From Holtermannia corniformis (taxonomy: Eukaryota; Basidiomycota; Tremellomycetes; Holtermanniales), in the NCBI GenBank assembly GCA_001599935.1, contig BCIJ01000041.1, forward strand, positions 55,419 through 119,418: a DNA stretch of 64,000 bases, written 5' to 3'. Below, piece by piece: positions 34,291 to 46,949 of this stretch. Position numbers and translations under genes: made by a program. Position 1 is the first letter of the stretch; every line of letters starts with the position of its first letter. Below the pieces are notes generated by a model. It was not told the origin of the DNA and made no database searches. It saw only the letters and a list, made by a program, of their open reading frames with translations.

Positions 34291-35544
34291 ATGTTGACTC
34301 GTGCAACTTCGTTCGCCTTGCTGCTTTTCGTCGCGCTGTCTAGCCTTCCACACTCCGTCGACGCTGCTGTAGTATCCGGGGAGACATGCGCTACAGGCCC
34401 GGCGTATATCATCTATCCAACAGGCGGCGCAGTTCAGTACGGCTACTGTGGTAAAGTCCCAACAGGCACACGTTACGGAGTACGTCTGGCGCAGAGCCTT
34501 ACAACTGTGCATGCTGACCAGCGGCGCAGACGTGTTACTCGAATACATGGACGCAGAACACAGACGAAAACCGTGGCTTTGCGTGAGTGCAGGTGCCACA
34601 GTAGCAAACAAGGCTAATGGGAGTGCTTGCCAGATACTGCACGGATCCGTCTCCCTCATCAGCAGGGTGTCCACAAGGCTTCCTGTACCGCGATGGTACG
34701 CGGCCGAGACGCGCATGGCTATGGCCACTAACTCTGGCCCGTAGATACGACGGATACCAGTGTGCCAACCTGTGCCGTGTCATCGTGTTCCCAAACCAGC
34801 ACCTGTGCGAGCAGCTGCCAGGCCGCTTCGGGTACATATAGCAACAACCAGTGCACTGGCTTGTTCTTCTGTGCGGATGGTGCGTCCTCCTTTAGCCTTT
34901 GGCTAAACCATGTATTAATCGGTCAACCCCAGACGCCGACTGCGCGAGTTACCAAAGCTGCTCAGCCACGACCGGACGCTGTGGCTCAGTGTGCGGGACA
35001 ACCACTGATTCCTGGGGCGATTCCATCACTGCTTATTGCTACGGAAACGACTTTTGCGTCGACTCTGAGGGAGGGAGCTGCGCGACTTGCCCGACCAGCC
35101 TCGCAGCCGACGGTTCCTGCCCCGGCTTCAACCCAACCGCTTCGCAGGCGGCTCAAGCCAGGCGAAGAAAGCGTACTCTCAGCTACATCCAACAGCTCCT
35201 CAAATCGCCCGACTGCCCAACGGGTCTCACCTCGTGCCCGATCCCGGGCAGTCGCGGCGCCTTCGAGGTAGGCCCCTCTTCCTAGCACCCGACTCGTCAC
35301 GCTAACGCAACCCAGTGCATCGACACGAACCAAGAATTAACCTCGTGCGGCGGGTGCTCGTCCGAAGGCCAAGGCGATGACTGCTCGACCATGGTCGGCG
35401 TTTCACACCTTGGTGGAGCGACGTGTGTCCGTGGGCTGTGCGAAGCGCGTACGTGTTTGCCGTGGGATGGGATGGGATTGGTGCTGATGCTGTGTAGGCG
35501 CTTGTATTAAGGGGTTCTTCCTCGAGAACGGGCGCTGCATCTAG
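34291..35544 (+). CDS. secreted CPL1-like cysteine-rich protein (second, larger copy)
   Basis: A signal peptide (RATSFALLLFVALSSLPHSVDA) starts the product. A Cys-rich N-terminal module follows, joined by short introns: YGYCG, TCYSNTWTQNTDENRGF, YCTDPSPSSAGCPQGFLYRDG and a run with about 12 Cys residues (CAVSSCSQTSTCASSCQ). After a basic segment (ARRRKRTLS) comes the CPL1-like domain: CIDTNQELTSCGGCSSEGQGDDC, VRGLCEARACIKGFFLENGRCI, and stop. Exons include 34291-34479, 34530-34582 and 34634 onward. The basic segment could be a proprotein cleavage site. The domain is shared with the gene at 25067. Confidence 0.85.
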
Positions 35545-35751
35545 TCTCTATCTTGTTCGAGACGAGTTGGCCTCAAGACGGAGCCGAGCTAGGGTATAGA
35601 GTATTGATTTATAGACGTAAAGGCTCCGTTGTAGACTGTTTCGTCGTGTTATGCAGTCGCATCCTTGAACCGGTCGAGGCTCTGGAAAAAAGCGCATGAC
35701 GCATGACTTTACATTCGACTCGATCTATCAACAGTGCTCTTTGCACGCCGC

Positions 35752-37851
<2,100 letters not shown>

Positions 37852-38067
37852 TCAACTGCCAACACTGACCGGCAGGTACTCGCGCGGCCGCTCACGAGTG
37901 TCTGGACCGCGCAGTCCGGCACTGTGCGGGATGAACGGGTGCAGCTGGGGAGGGAGTAGCGCCTGCGGGGTCAGCGTTGATGCGGCGCAGTGGCACTCTT
38001 ACCTCGCCCCACGCGCGCAGGTCCGTCGGCCGCCCGCGCTGCTCGATCGCCTTGCGGAGGCTGAGAT
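37852..38067 (-). CDS. 3' portion of an unidentified gene
   Basis: Two exons are supported. 38067-38003 encodes LSLRKAIEQRGRPTDLRAWGE. A 40-nt intron with GTAAGA donor and CTGACCCCGCAG acceptor follows. The last exon, 37962-37852, encodes ALLPPQLHPFIPHSAGLRGP, then RERPREYLP and a stop. The sequence is clearly protein-like but I cannot name it. The 5' end is not found. Either the upstream exon lies across another long intron, or the open frame continues upstream through LWLSLILLATLGHALT, which would add a transmembrane helix (to about 38130). Confidence 0.5.
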
Positions 38068-38129
38068 CTGTCAGCGCGTGTCCAAGGGTGGCAAGGAGGA
38101 TTAGTGATAGCCATAAAGCATGGATAGGG

Positions 38130-39119
38130 TCGCATGCGCCAAACTCGCTCGGTAGTGGCACATTGGTCCTGGTAGTGCGAGCCACATTGCATGTCCAGAC
38201 CAGGTCGCCAGCCGCAAGAGCAACCAGGCAGCCACTCGTGTCACGCAATGAGCGCGAGACCGATCCTCCAGTAGCGCGCACCGCTCGTCAGAACCGAGCG
38301 TCGTACGACGTGACCAGCCGACCGTGCACAGGCATGCAACAAGGTCATGAGTCACCACTAGTTCCACGCCGCACGATGATCCAGAGCGGACATTCGCTAA
38401 CCGTTCTTCACCAACTCAGGGCAGCCGTAAGCTGGTGTGACCTGATCAAGTCGTCTGAAACACCTCGGCCAATAGTGAGATCGTCCGACGAGAGCACATC
38501 GGCAACCGGAGCTATGACAGCTACGAGCTCGCGACGTGTCGAGTCGATGGACTTTGGCAGGCACAAGTAAAGCCTCGTGGTCAGCTCGAGCCTGCCGAGA
38601 TAGATAGCTACGGGCTTGACTGTTGTCACGCACGTCGTCGGGCGAGCTGAATTGTGGGTCGCCATGGTCACACAGCCATACCGCACGGACAGTCGGCATC
38701 GTACCCTGGGTATCCTGTACTGACGCACGTGAATGCACGAGACCATCTGCGAGCAGCTGCGCACAGGCTCGACCCGTCGGGCGAGTGACGACTGAGCCTT
38801 CACTCGGCTGCTTGCCTCGCCTGACAGAGCCTAATGCGCTGCCATCACTCCATTGGCGAGAGGTTGCAACCGACTCAAATCTTCGTGACATTACAGCACG
38901 GTCATGTGTCCATGCTCTGGAAAGCGCAATGCAGATGATGCAGGCCAAGGCGGGGATATGACATTCCAGCTGAGCTGAACGAGACTGACTGTGCCATCTA
39001 TCACTGCTCGAGAGTCAAAGTGACGCCATTTGGCGGATTATGCAACTTAATCGGCCGCACCGTCGGCTGACTGGAAGCACATTGCTCTGTCGACCTATTC
39101 GGTGATATGCGGCAGACCG
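38130..39119. other. gene-poor stretch between the fragment and the next gene
   Basis: Open frames on both strands are short and lack family motifs. A missing first exon of the minus-strand fragment may be hidden here, but I cannot place it. Confidence 0.35.
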
Positions 39120-40402
39120 TCATGGACTATAGAGCCCGAAGCCAAAGTACACAAATGTACCGAGCACGGCATAGCAAAGGCAGACGGTGATCGTCAACGT
39201 CCCTGTCGAGGGCTGTACACACAGCCCTCCGGCCTGATGCTTAGAACACCCTGATGCTTACCTGCCGAGCCACGGTGCGGCGTAGCTGAAACACAGAGCC
39301 CTTTGAAGCTAAAGACCCAAGCGACTTCTCGAGGCAAACAAGTGAGGCGGTAAACGAAAGTGCAGAGCGGTACCATCGACAGCAGCCAGAGTGACGGCTG
39401 CGGACCAGTGAACACGCGGCGACACTAAAGTGCTTGCATACAACCTCGGCAGCACGGCCAAAGACTGATGGCAAGGCAATGCTGACCCCACACGTCTCAA
39501 TCTCTGCTCCACACCGCAGTGTCATGCGGCTTAGAGCTGCGAGACGATTTGCCGAGGCTTGAGAGCAGGCAGACTCGGTGTATGACAGTTACAAATGTCC
39601 AAGAGCTGACAGATCTAAGATCTATTGACTTTTGGAGTGTTTTGAAAAGAGTGCAGCAGCCGTCTCCGGCTCGTCACCCCGGCGCGCCTGCGTGACTTGC
39701 CATCTGGTGTTGCTTCAGAGCATCGCTCAACGTGAGCAGAGTTATAGCAGGTCCCCGTGCAGCGACTAGTTCGAGTCCACGATGGAGAGACTGGTCTGTG
39801 ACCTCGAGTGACCACTCACCGACTTCGGATGGCTGCGGTGAGGAGCAAGCCAAAGATCACCAAGAGGAAGATTGTGACGATGAGCTGGTCTCGAGGCGAG
39901 CCTCTCTCTGACAAGCTGTTAGCGAGGTCTCAACAGCCTGACCAGATGCACGCACTAAAGCACCGCGCCTCGACATCGCCCTCCTTGCCCGTCGCAACGT
40001 CGCTGTCGACATCCGGCAGCTCGGCATCTGCACGCCATGAGCTGTTGGGGTCTTTCGTAGATCGATAGCTCACCTCGGCAGATCAACAGCTTCTGATCAA
40101 GGCAGAACTGCTTGGTGCACTGCAGGCATGGCTTGGACGCGTCGGGCGGGAGGTACAATGGGATGATGGTCGAGTTGGAAAAGCAGATGCCTGCACCTTG
40201 TCAGGCTCGTTGCGACACTCCCTGGCAGCGAATACATGCATTTGCAGTATGAGAGAGCAGGATCAGAGAACACGGAAGCTTGAGCGAGGGTCGCCTGGGC
40301 ATCAGATCAGACTGTGGTTCACTACGGCGGTCGACTCACAGCCAAGACACAGGCCAGTACCAAGCCGAGTACGCAGCGAGCCCTGGCTATCAGCAAGCCC
40401 AT
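39120..40402 (-). CDS. small secretory-pathway protein: signal peptide, CKC cysteine domain and two transmembrane segments
   Basis: The start at 40402 gives a signal peptide (GLLIARARCVLGLVLACVLA). The luminal domain reads YCKC, ICFSNSTIIPLYLPPDASKP, CLQCTKQFCLDQKLLIC. This Cys pattern, with a sequon, I believe is conserved in uncharacterised fungal proteins. After an acidic stretch and EARCF comes a hydrophobic helix (LIVTIFLLVIFGLLLTAAI, around 39835-39890). A last exon (39202-39120) encodes TLTITVCLCYAVLGTFVYFGFGL. One intron has a GC donor (GCATGT, between TGCAAAT and GCATCTGC). The intron before the last exon is 621 nt (39203-39823). Function is unknown; it probably acts in the ER or Golgi. 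Confidence 0.72.
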
Positions 40403-40716
40403 CTCGAGCTTACCAGCGTTGCAGACTTTGAAGAAGCGTTATCGGTGGATGCTCGGGACGTTGCCGCCGGCAGCATCCGTTCCCGTCCATCTCCACTTGT
40501 CATCTCTTCATCGACATGTCTCTTCTCGCCTGATGACCACGTACTGCAAGGCCTAGAGGTATCAGCGACCATGCACAAGTGATCCAAAAGTAGGGCGAAC
40601 GTTGCTCCCAATCGCTCGCTAACGTCGAGTCAGGCTGCATCATCGTCATCTCGCATCACTCTACATCAGCGCCTTTCCACCCTGCTGGCCTGTTCGAACC
40701 CGTCAGACGTCTCGCC
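40403..40716. promoter_or_regulatory. divergent promoter region between the CKC protein and TSC2
   Basis: These 314 bp separate two divergent start codons and carry no convincing coding sequence. No specific regulatory site is claimed. Confidence 0.45.
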
Positions 40717-43700
40717 ATGTCGGACCGTGCTGTGAAAGACGCCCCACGGCCAGCTCAAGCGTCCACACCGTCCTCGAGCTCGGGCCCCTTCTTCTCCAAG
40801 CTGTTCGGCCGGCGAGCAGAGCTAGCCCCAGCTCGTTCAACAACTTCAGCAGAGATCCAGCGAGTCACTCGGCAGCCCTTGTCTGGACCTCCTGAGCCCC
40901 GAGCACTGTCCGAAGACGGGCGGTTGGAGCTGCGTGAGGCGCCCTGGTCAGAGGAGCGCTGGCAGTCGTTCAGCATCAACGACACGCTGCAACTGCTGCA
41001 GACTGCCAAGGAGCAGCACTTGGTCGGAGGTGGTGCCCAACTACTCGACGCACTGCGTACAACAGGACTCTGGCTAGCTCGTCAAGACTCGCATCTGTCT
41101 CCAGCATCCGCCGACTGGCTGTACGACTTGCTCGCGGCTTTCACCGACTACTCGACGACTGCCAAGGAGATTACCGTTAGGATCGAGGCGCTCAAGGTCT
41201 TAGCTGCACTGTTGAGTGTAGCCCCGCCGGCAAGCTCTCTACTCGAGCAATTGTCTACTCCCAGTTCGGGCCTCGACTCGGTAGACTCGACCATCTCCGC
41301 GCATGCGACATCTCGGACCGTATACAGCTCCATCATCGGTGGCAGCACGGCGCCCGGCAGCAACTCCTTACTCCTACAAGCCAAAGTCGAAGCTTTGCGT
41401 GTCCTCACCGACGATGGCAAAAAAGTCGAAGGCTTCAACGGGCTCGTCGCCTGGGTCATCCAAAGTCTGCACACCGCCGGCAGCGAGTGGACGTCTTGGT
41501 GTGGCTTGGCGGAAGAGCACGATGTCAACCATTCGAACGCGGTATGTCCAAACCGCGGTATAGCGTCAGCACTGACCCGTCAGGCGCCCGCCCAAGTGGT
41601 CGTGCTCTTGCTAAACTACCTCATCGCCATCCTCGCACACCACTTGCCCTTGTTCGCATCTTCCGACATTACCACAATCTCCAAACCTCTTCTCTGCCTA
41701 CTTTGGGCCGGTGTCAACGCCGAGCGGCCTCCCAGCTCTGACGCCAAGTCGGCGGCGTCTCCTCCGGGTTCAGTCATCTCACCACCCGGCAGCCGGATCG
41801 GTTCAGGCTTCAACTCGCCAGTGACCGGGACGAGTGCACTTGGTCACGATTCCCCAGTTCGACGTGGCTCCATTATCCGCACCAAGCGAGAGCCTCTTAA
41901 ATCACANTCGCCCACCCACGCATCTCGTACCCCGCGCGGATCAATCACCTCCTCGATGCTGTTTTCGCCATCTCAGCCTACTCGCGCTCTATCGCCTGTA
42001 CCTTCTGGCGGCTCTGCACCTCGGTGGCTGACTATCGTCGAGCCTTTGACCAACCTTTGCGAGCTATTGATCAACAAATCGCACTTGCCGCCTACCATGC
42101 TGGCGCCGATGCTGCAGACAATGTGCCTCGTCCTTGGCCAGTCCCCAGCCGAGGACCGCGACACGACTCCAGTACACCTTGCTGGCGTCGAGACCGTGAT
42201 CAGCCTGATCGCCGGCAAGCGTGGCGGCCGCACGGGTGAAAAGGCTTTCCGAGCCATCCTCGAAGAACCTTTCGCGTTCGAGGCTTTGCATTTGCACGAC
42301 GGCTGGGAGGCCGTCGTCGTCCGTGGAGCCGTCGTCGCCGCTCGGATCCTGCTTCGTCGAGCTGCTGGCTCGGAACAGAACCCAAACAGCCCGGTCGGTC
42401 TGATCACGCTCTCATCGCTATTGCCGTCGCTCGTAGCAGCAATGTCTGTACGGCGCTTCGCCGAGACAGTGCCAGGCTACCAAGCCAAGCGAGAACAGTG
42501 GGAACCCGTGGACACGGAAGTCCTGCTGCTGCTCGAGGACCATCTGACTCGGTTGGAGAATGGCCCCGGCGGAGAGGGTGCTGCCACAGGTGGGGATGCT
42601 TGGGCTGAAGGCGAGTCAATCTGTGATATTCTCGAGGTTGTGCTCGAGCGAGCAAAGTCTTTTAGGTACGTTTTGACAAGGTAACGCCATGGTGCTGACG
42701 ATATAGACACACCGACGGGCGACCATACGCCTTTCAAACTGCCACAGAGCTCGCTGTCAATGAAGGCGACTTGCCCCCGTCGCTTGCAACATTCTCCTCC
42801 CTCCTCTTGCGTCTACCAGGCGCGCTTGCACGCCTGCATGCGTCAACCAGCAATGGCCCGGCTTTCGTGCATCCACGCTACATCGACATGCTCATGGACC
42901 TGGCAAATCATCTTCCAGAGACCACCGCGATATCCGTCATCGACTACTACGATCGCGAAGGCCTTTGCTTGCCCTTTACCATCGGCTGGATCGACAACAT
43001 CTGGAAGATCCTGAACACCTTTTTTGTCGTCTCGTCGACGTCACGACCATCGTTGCGACTGCGTCTGCGGGCGGCCGAGTTCCTGTTCGGTAGCGTATGG
43101 CTGTATGCGCGCGAGCTGTCGGAGAATCGTGCAGAACTCGTTGACAAGGCGATCTTGCCGTTGCTTGAGCAGACGATCGAAGATGAGCCAGTCGACAGTA
43201 TCCTGCAATCGTCGTGGGCCGTCCTCATCCACGCAGCCGTGGCAGAGACGATCGAACGGGATGAAAAGCGACGGCGAGCCAAGGCCCTGCAGCAAGAAGT
43301 CGAAGAAGACCCCGACGATGCGCTGCCAGAGCTCAGTCCCGAGATCAAAGAGGCTGTGGCTGGCGGCAGCTTTGACCGTATCAGGGATCTGCTCAAGCAC
43401 ATCGCTGTCCATTCGGCTTGCAAAACCGACGTTTCGAGCACGGCCGCAACAGCCGTCATGTCAAGTTTGGGCCTGGCGCACGGCTTGGCCGACGGTGTGG
43501 CTCCCGATGCGGAACGGTCCGACTCCAAGGATCGTAGAGGCGAGTCCAATGCGGCGAGCTTGATGGGCCTCGTCGGCGGGTTTTCGCCAACGTACAAGAC
43601 TAGAGAGCTGCCGCCAATCTCGACAAAGACGATGGCCAACGCTCCAGGTGTGTCGCACACGTCGCCAGGTCCGTCGGATGACGGTGCGTTCGAAGCCAAG

Positions 43701-46700
43701 ACCTCGCAGCAACAAGGGGCGACTTCAACCCACGGTGGTTCGCACTCTACCTGCAAGTCACTTGAGGCAATCACAGCTCTGATTGCCATATTCACCCGGC
43801 TCTCCTTTGCACCGCCCCACTCTTTGACGTCCACGTCGAAAACTGCGAGAACGCCAGCGTCCTCGAGATGCATGCTCCTCTACAAGGACTTGCTGAACTT
43901 GCTCTATCCGATGAACGATCCCGGCTCCATGTTCCAACCGGTCGACCGATCAGCAAATGTGCGCGTGCATGCTCAATGCCCGCGAGCTCGACTCGTTGTG
44001 CTGCAGTGGCTCATGCGCCTCCGCGCCGATCGCAAGCATCGGATTTTTGTCGTCGCCGACATCAATCAGCTGGCTGCCCCTTCTGCTGCTATCATTGCCC
44101 GCACGCAGGAGACGCACGATGCTGCAATGGCGCAGCTGAACACGGAGGAGTTTCGACGCCGCCCACGCAATTGGCCCGGCGCCACTGCCTCGGACGCATC
44201 ATCCACCGAGGAGCGAGGTCGCGATCGAAGCTCGCGCGAGCCTGCACACCGAAGCCGAAGTCGCTCAAGGCCAGCAGCGCAACTGATCCACCCGCCACAA
44301 CCGGCGCGCAGCGCAGCGCCTTACAAACCACTGTGGCGCTTGCCCGACGAGATCACCTTTGAATGCCCACCCGACGATCGACCCAGCGAGGGCATGACGA
44401 CCTACAGCCCGCAACACCCCATCCTCAAACACGCCGAGCCTCCGAAAGACGACGTCTGGCTACCGGTATCCGACTACTGCCGCGTGTTGATCGGCTTGCT
44501 GAGCTACGAGACCGATTGGGAACTCGTGTCCTACATCCTCGTCTTCCTTCCCCTTCAGCTGGTCAACAAGCACTTTTGGTGCGGCGAGCGCGCGCACCGC
44601 GAGATCGTGTCTCTTCTTCGCCTCCTCTGCGACGGCATCATCAACGACCGTCTGGCGAAGAGTGTCTCGCTGCCTTCTTTCGTCAAGAAGACCGATGTGC
44701 ACGCCGTTGCGTACCAGACGTTGACGATGCTCCTCGGATACCACACATTCTTCCAGGCCAAGTCTGACAGCGATGGCTTGGTGGAAGCCTTCGACACAGG
44801 CCTAGGCCGCACCTGGCTCACAGCCAAGCCGTGCATCCACGCGTTGACAATCGCTACGTACGAGATCGAGGCCTCGGTCGCGAAACACTTGCCAAACATC
44901 CTCGACAAACTCACGCAGATCATGTCCAACGTCGTCGTCAGCGTCCATATCCTCGAGTTCCTAGCTGCAGTTGGCCAAACTCCGTCACTCTACGGAAACT
45001 TTACCGAGCTCAACTACAAAGTCGTGTTCGCCGTCGCGACCGGGTACATTACCGAGCACAACGCACGTACGGACGTCCCTTTTGACCCAGAGGGGAGCAA
45101 GGAGGCGTTTGTGCTGTCGCAGCACGTTATCTCGCTCGCTTACTACGTCATCTACCTCTGGTTCATGACCGTCAAGCTGGCTCAGCGACCACTGCATGTC
45201 ACGACCATTACTCGGAATCTGATCCTCGCAAACTCGGACCGCCAGAGGGTCGATGAGATGGCCGAGGTGTGCTTTGACTGGCTGGCGCGATACACCTACG
45301 GCAACGCCGATCCAAAGCCGGCCTCGTCTTTCCTGAATGACCTGGTCATGCCCGAAGAGGATGAAGCGGGAGCTACACAAGAGACCAAGACGCGGTCGTG
45401 GATCCTCGGGGGCGCCATCATCACCATTGCCGCGCAGTCGCGCGCTGGCTGGGCCAAGATCACCACGACCCGTCCTTCCGGTACGACGTCGCTCCTCTGC
45501 AAGCTCGAAAACGTGCCTCTGCTGGCCCTAGGCGAGGACAATGCGGATCTCGTGTCCTTGCCCGCCATGCTCATGGGGGACCGAGACCCAGAGCTGCTGG
45601 CGCAACCTGTGGAGAAGGCGCCGCCACTGCCTGGTACTGCGTCGGCGGTTGATGACGCAGCTGTGAGTGGACCTTTTGCGTGACTTCGGGCACTGACGCT
45701 GGTTAGGAACCCAGCAACGCCGATGCAGCCAAGGCGATTGCATTGTCGTCATCTCCCCAGTCGGTAGGAAGTCCATTCGACCAAACGTCTCCATTCGGTT
45801 TCGTCTGGAGTGGCGCGACGCCATCCCAGCGTCGCAAAGATGTTGCCATCGAACCGAGCTACTTGGGCTTGCAGATCTCTGCCTACCCATACGCAAGCCT
45901 GACCTCGCCTCGTGGCCGCATCATCCCACAGGACGACAAGCTCGTGCGCGCTCTGCGCAACATTGAGAACACGGCCGTCATCGACACGCACAAGATTGCG
46001 GTCCTGTATGTCGCGCCCAAGCAGACGACCGAGGCAGAGATCTTGGGCAACAATGACGGGTCACCCTGGTTCCTCCGCTTCCTCGCCGGCCTCGGCCGCC
46101 TTATCAAGCTCAAGGGTCAGAAAGACGTGTTTGTCGGTGGTCTCGACCGGGAGAATGACGAAGACGGCGAGTACGCCTATGCGTGGTGGGATGATCTCGG
46201 CCAGATGATTTTCCACGCCCCAATCCTCATGCCCAAGCGAGCCGACGACCCGACTTCGCAGCGCAAGAAGCGGCTGGTGGGCAACGACTTTGTCACAATC
46301 GTCTACAACAACTCGGGCGTCGAATACAAGTTTGACACGATCAAGACGCACTTTCAATTCGTCAACATTGTCATTTCGTCGCACACGTCGGGTGTGGCGC
46401 ACGCTGGCGAAGTGCGCGGTGACGACCAAGGCCACGTCGGCATGGACTACTTCAAGGTGACGATTCAGCGCGCGCCTGGGATCCCTGATTTCAGCCCCAT
46501 TGGAGAATCCAAGCTTGTGTCGGCCAAGGCGCTACCACTCGTCGTCCGACAGATTGCGTTTCACGCAAACATCCTCGCGCAGCGCTTTGTCTACACTGAG
46601 AACGCAAAGACGGCCCAAGACGCAGAGTATATCAGCAACTGGCGCGCGCGCTTGCGGGCTATTGCGCGGATCCGCGACAGGTGTGTGCGGTGGGCTGATC

Positions 46701-46879
46701 GCGATTCGGCTGACGTGGCGAATAGCATGCCGCCGCAACCGCAGCCAGAGGAAGGAGACGTGGTGGAAGAGCAATCATTCCTGCGAGAGTACGTCCGCTC
46801 ACGGCGACTTGCGGATCTGACGCTGCGCAGCTTCACCCGCAACTTTTCCGACCCAAAGCCTGACTCGAGAGCCATGTGA
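40717..46879 (+). CDS. TSC2: tuberin (TSC2) GTPase-activating protein
   Basis: Tuberin, with hamartin, inactivates the small GTPase Rheb and so restrains TORC1. Exons 40717-42665 (with a probable 42-nt in-frame intron at 41542-41583), 42707-45662 and 45707-46879 give about 2,011 residues. The N-terminal two thirds are helical-repeat-like. The C-terminus is a Rap/Rheb-GAP domain: FLRFLAGLGRLIKLKGQKDVFVGGLD, WWDDLGQMIFH and KKRLVGNDFVTIVYNNSG, which carries the catalytic Asn thumb. FQFVNIVISSH and GMDYFKVTIQ follow. Length is close to fungal and animal tuberins. Position 41907 is an ambiguous base in the assembly. The stop codon is 70 bp from that of the convergent CDC23. Confidence 0.93.
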
Positions 46880-46949
46880 ATACGCCCCGACTGTCCCGTG
46901 TATCATACCGATCGCAAAAATGCATGTACAATGCCGCCTGTCATTAAAT

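Noticed and set aside
42947..43873. 308-codon Ser-rich minus-strand frame inside TSC2
   Set aside because: It is entirely antisense to well-supported TSC2 coding sequence.
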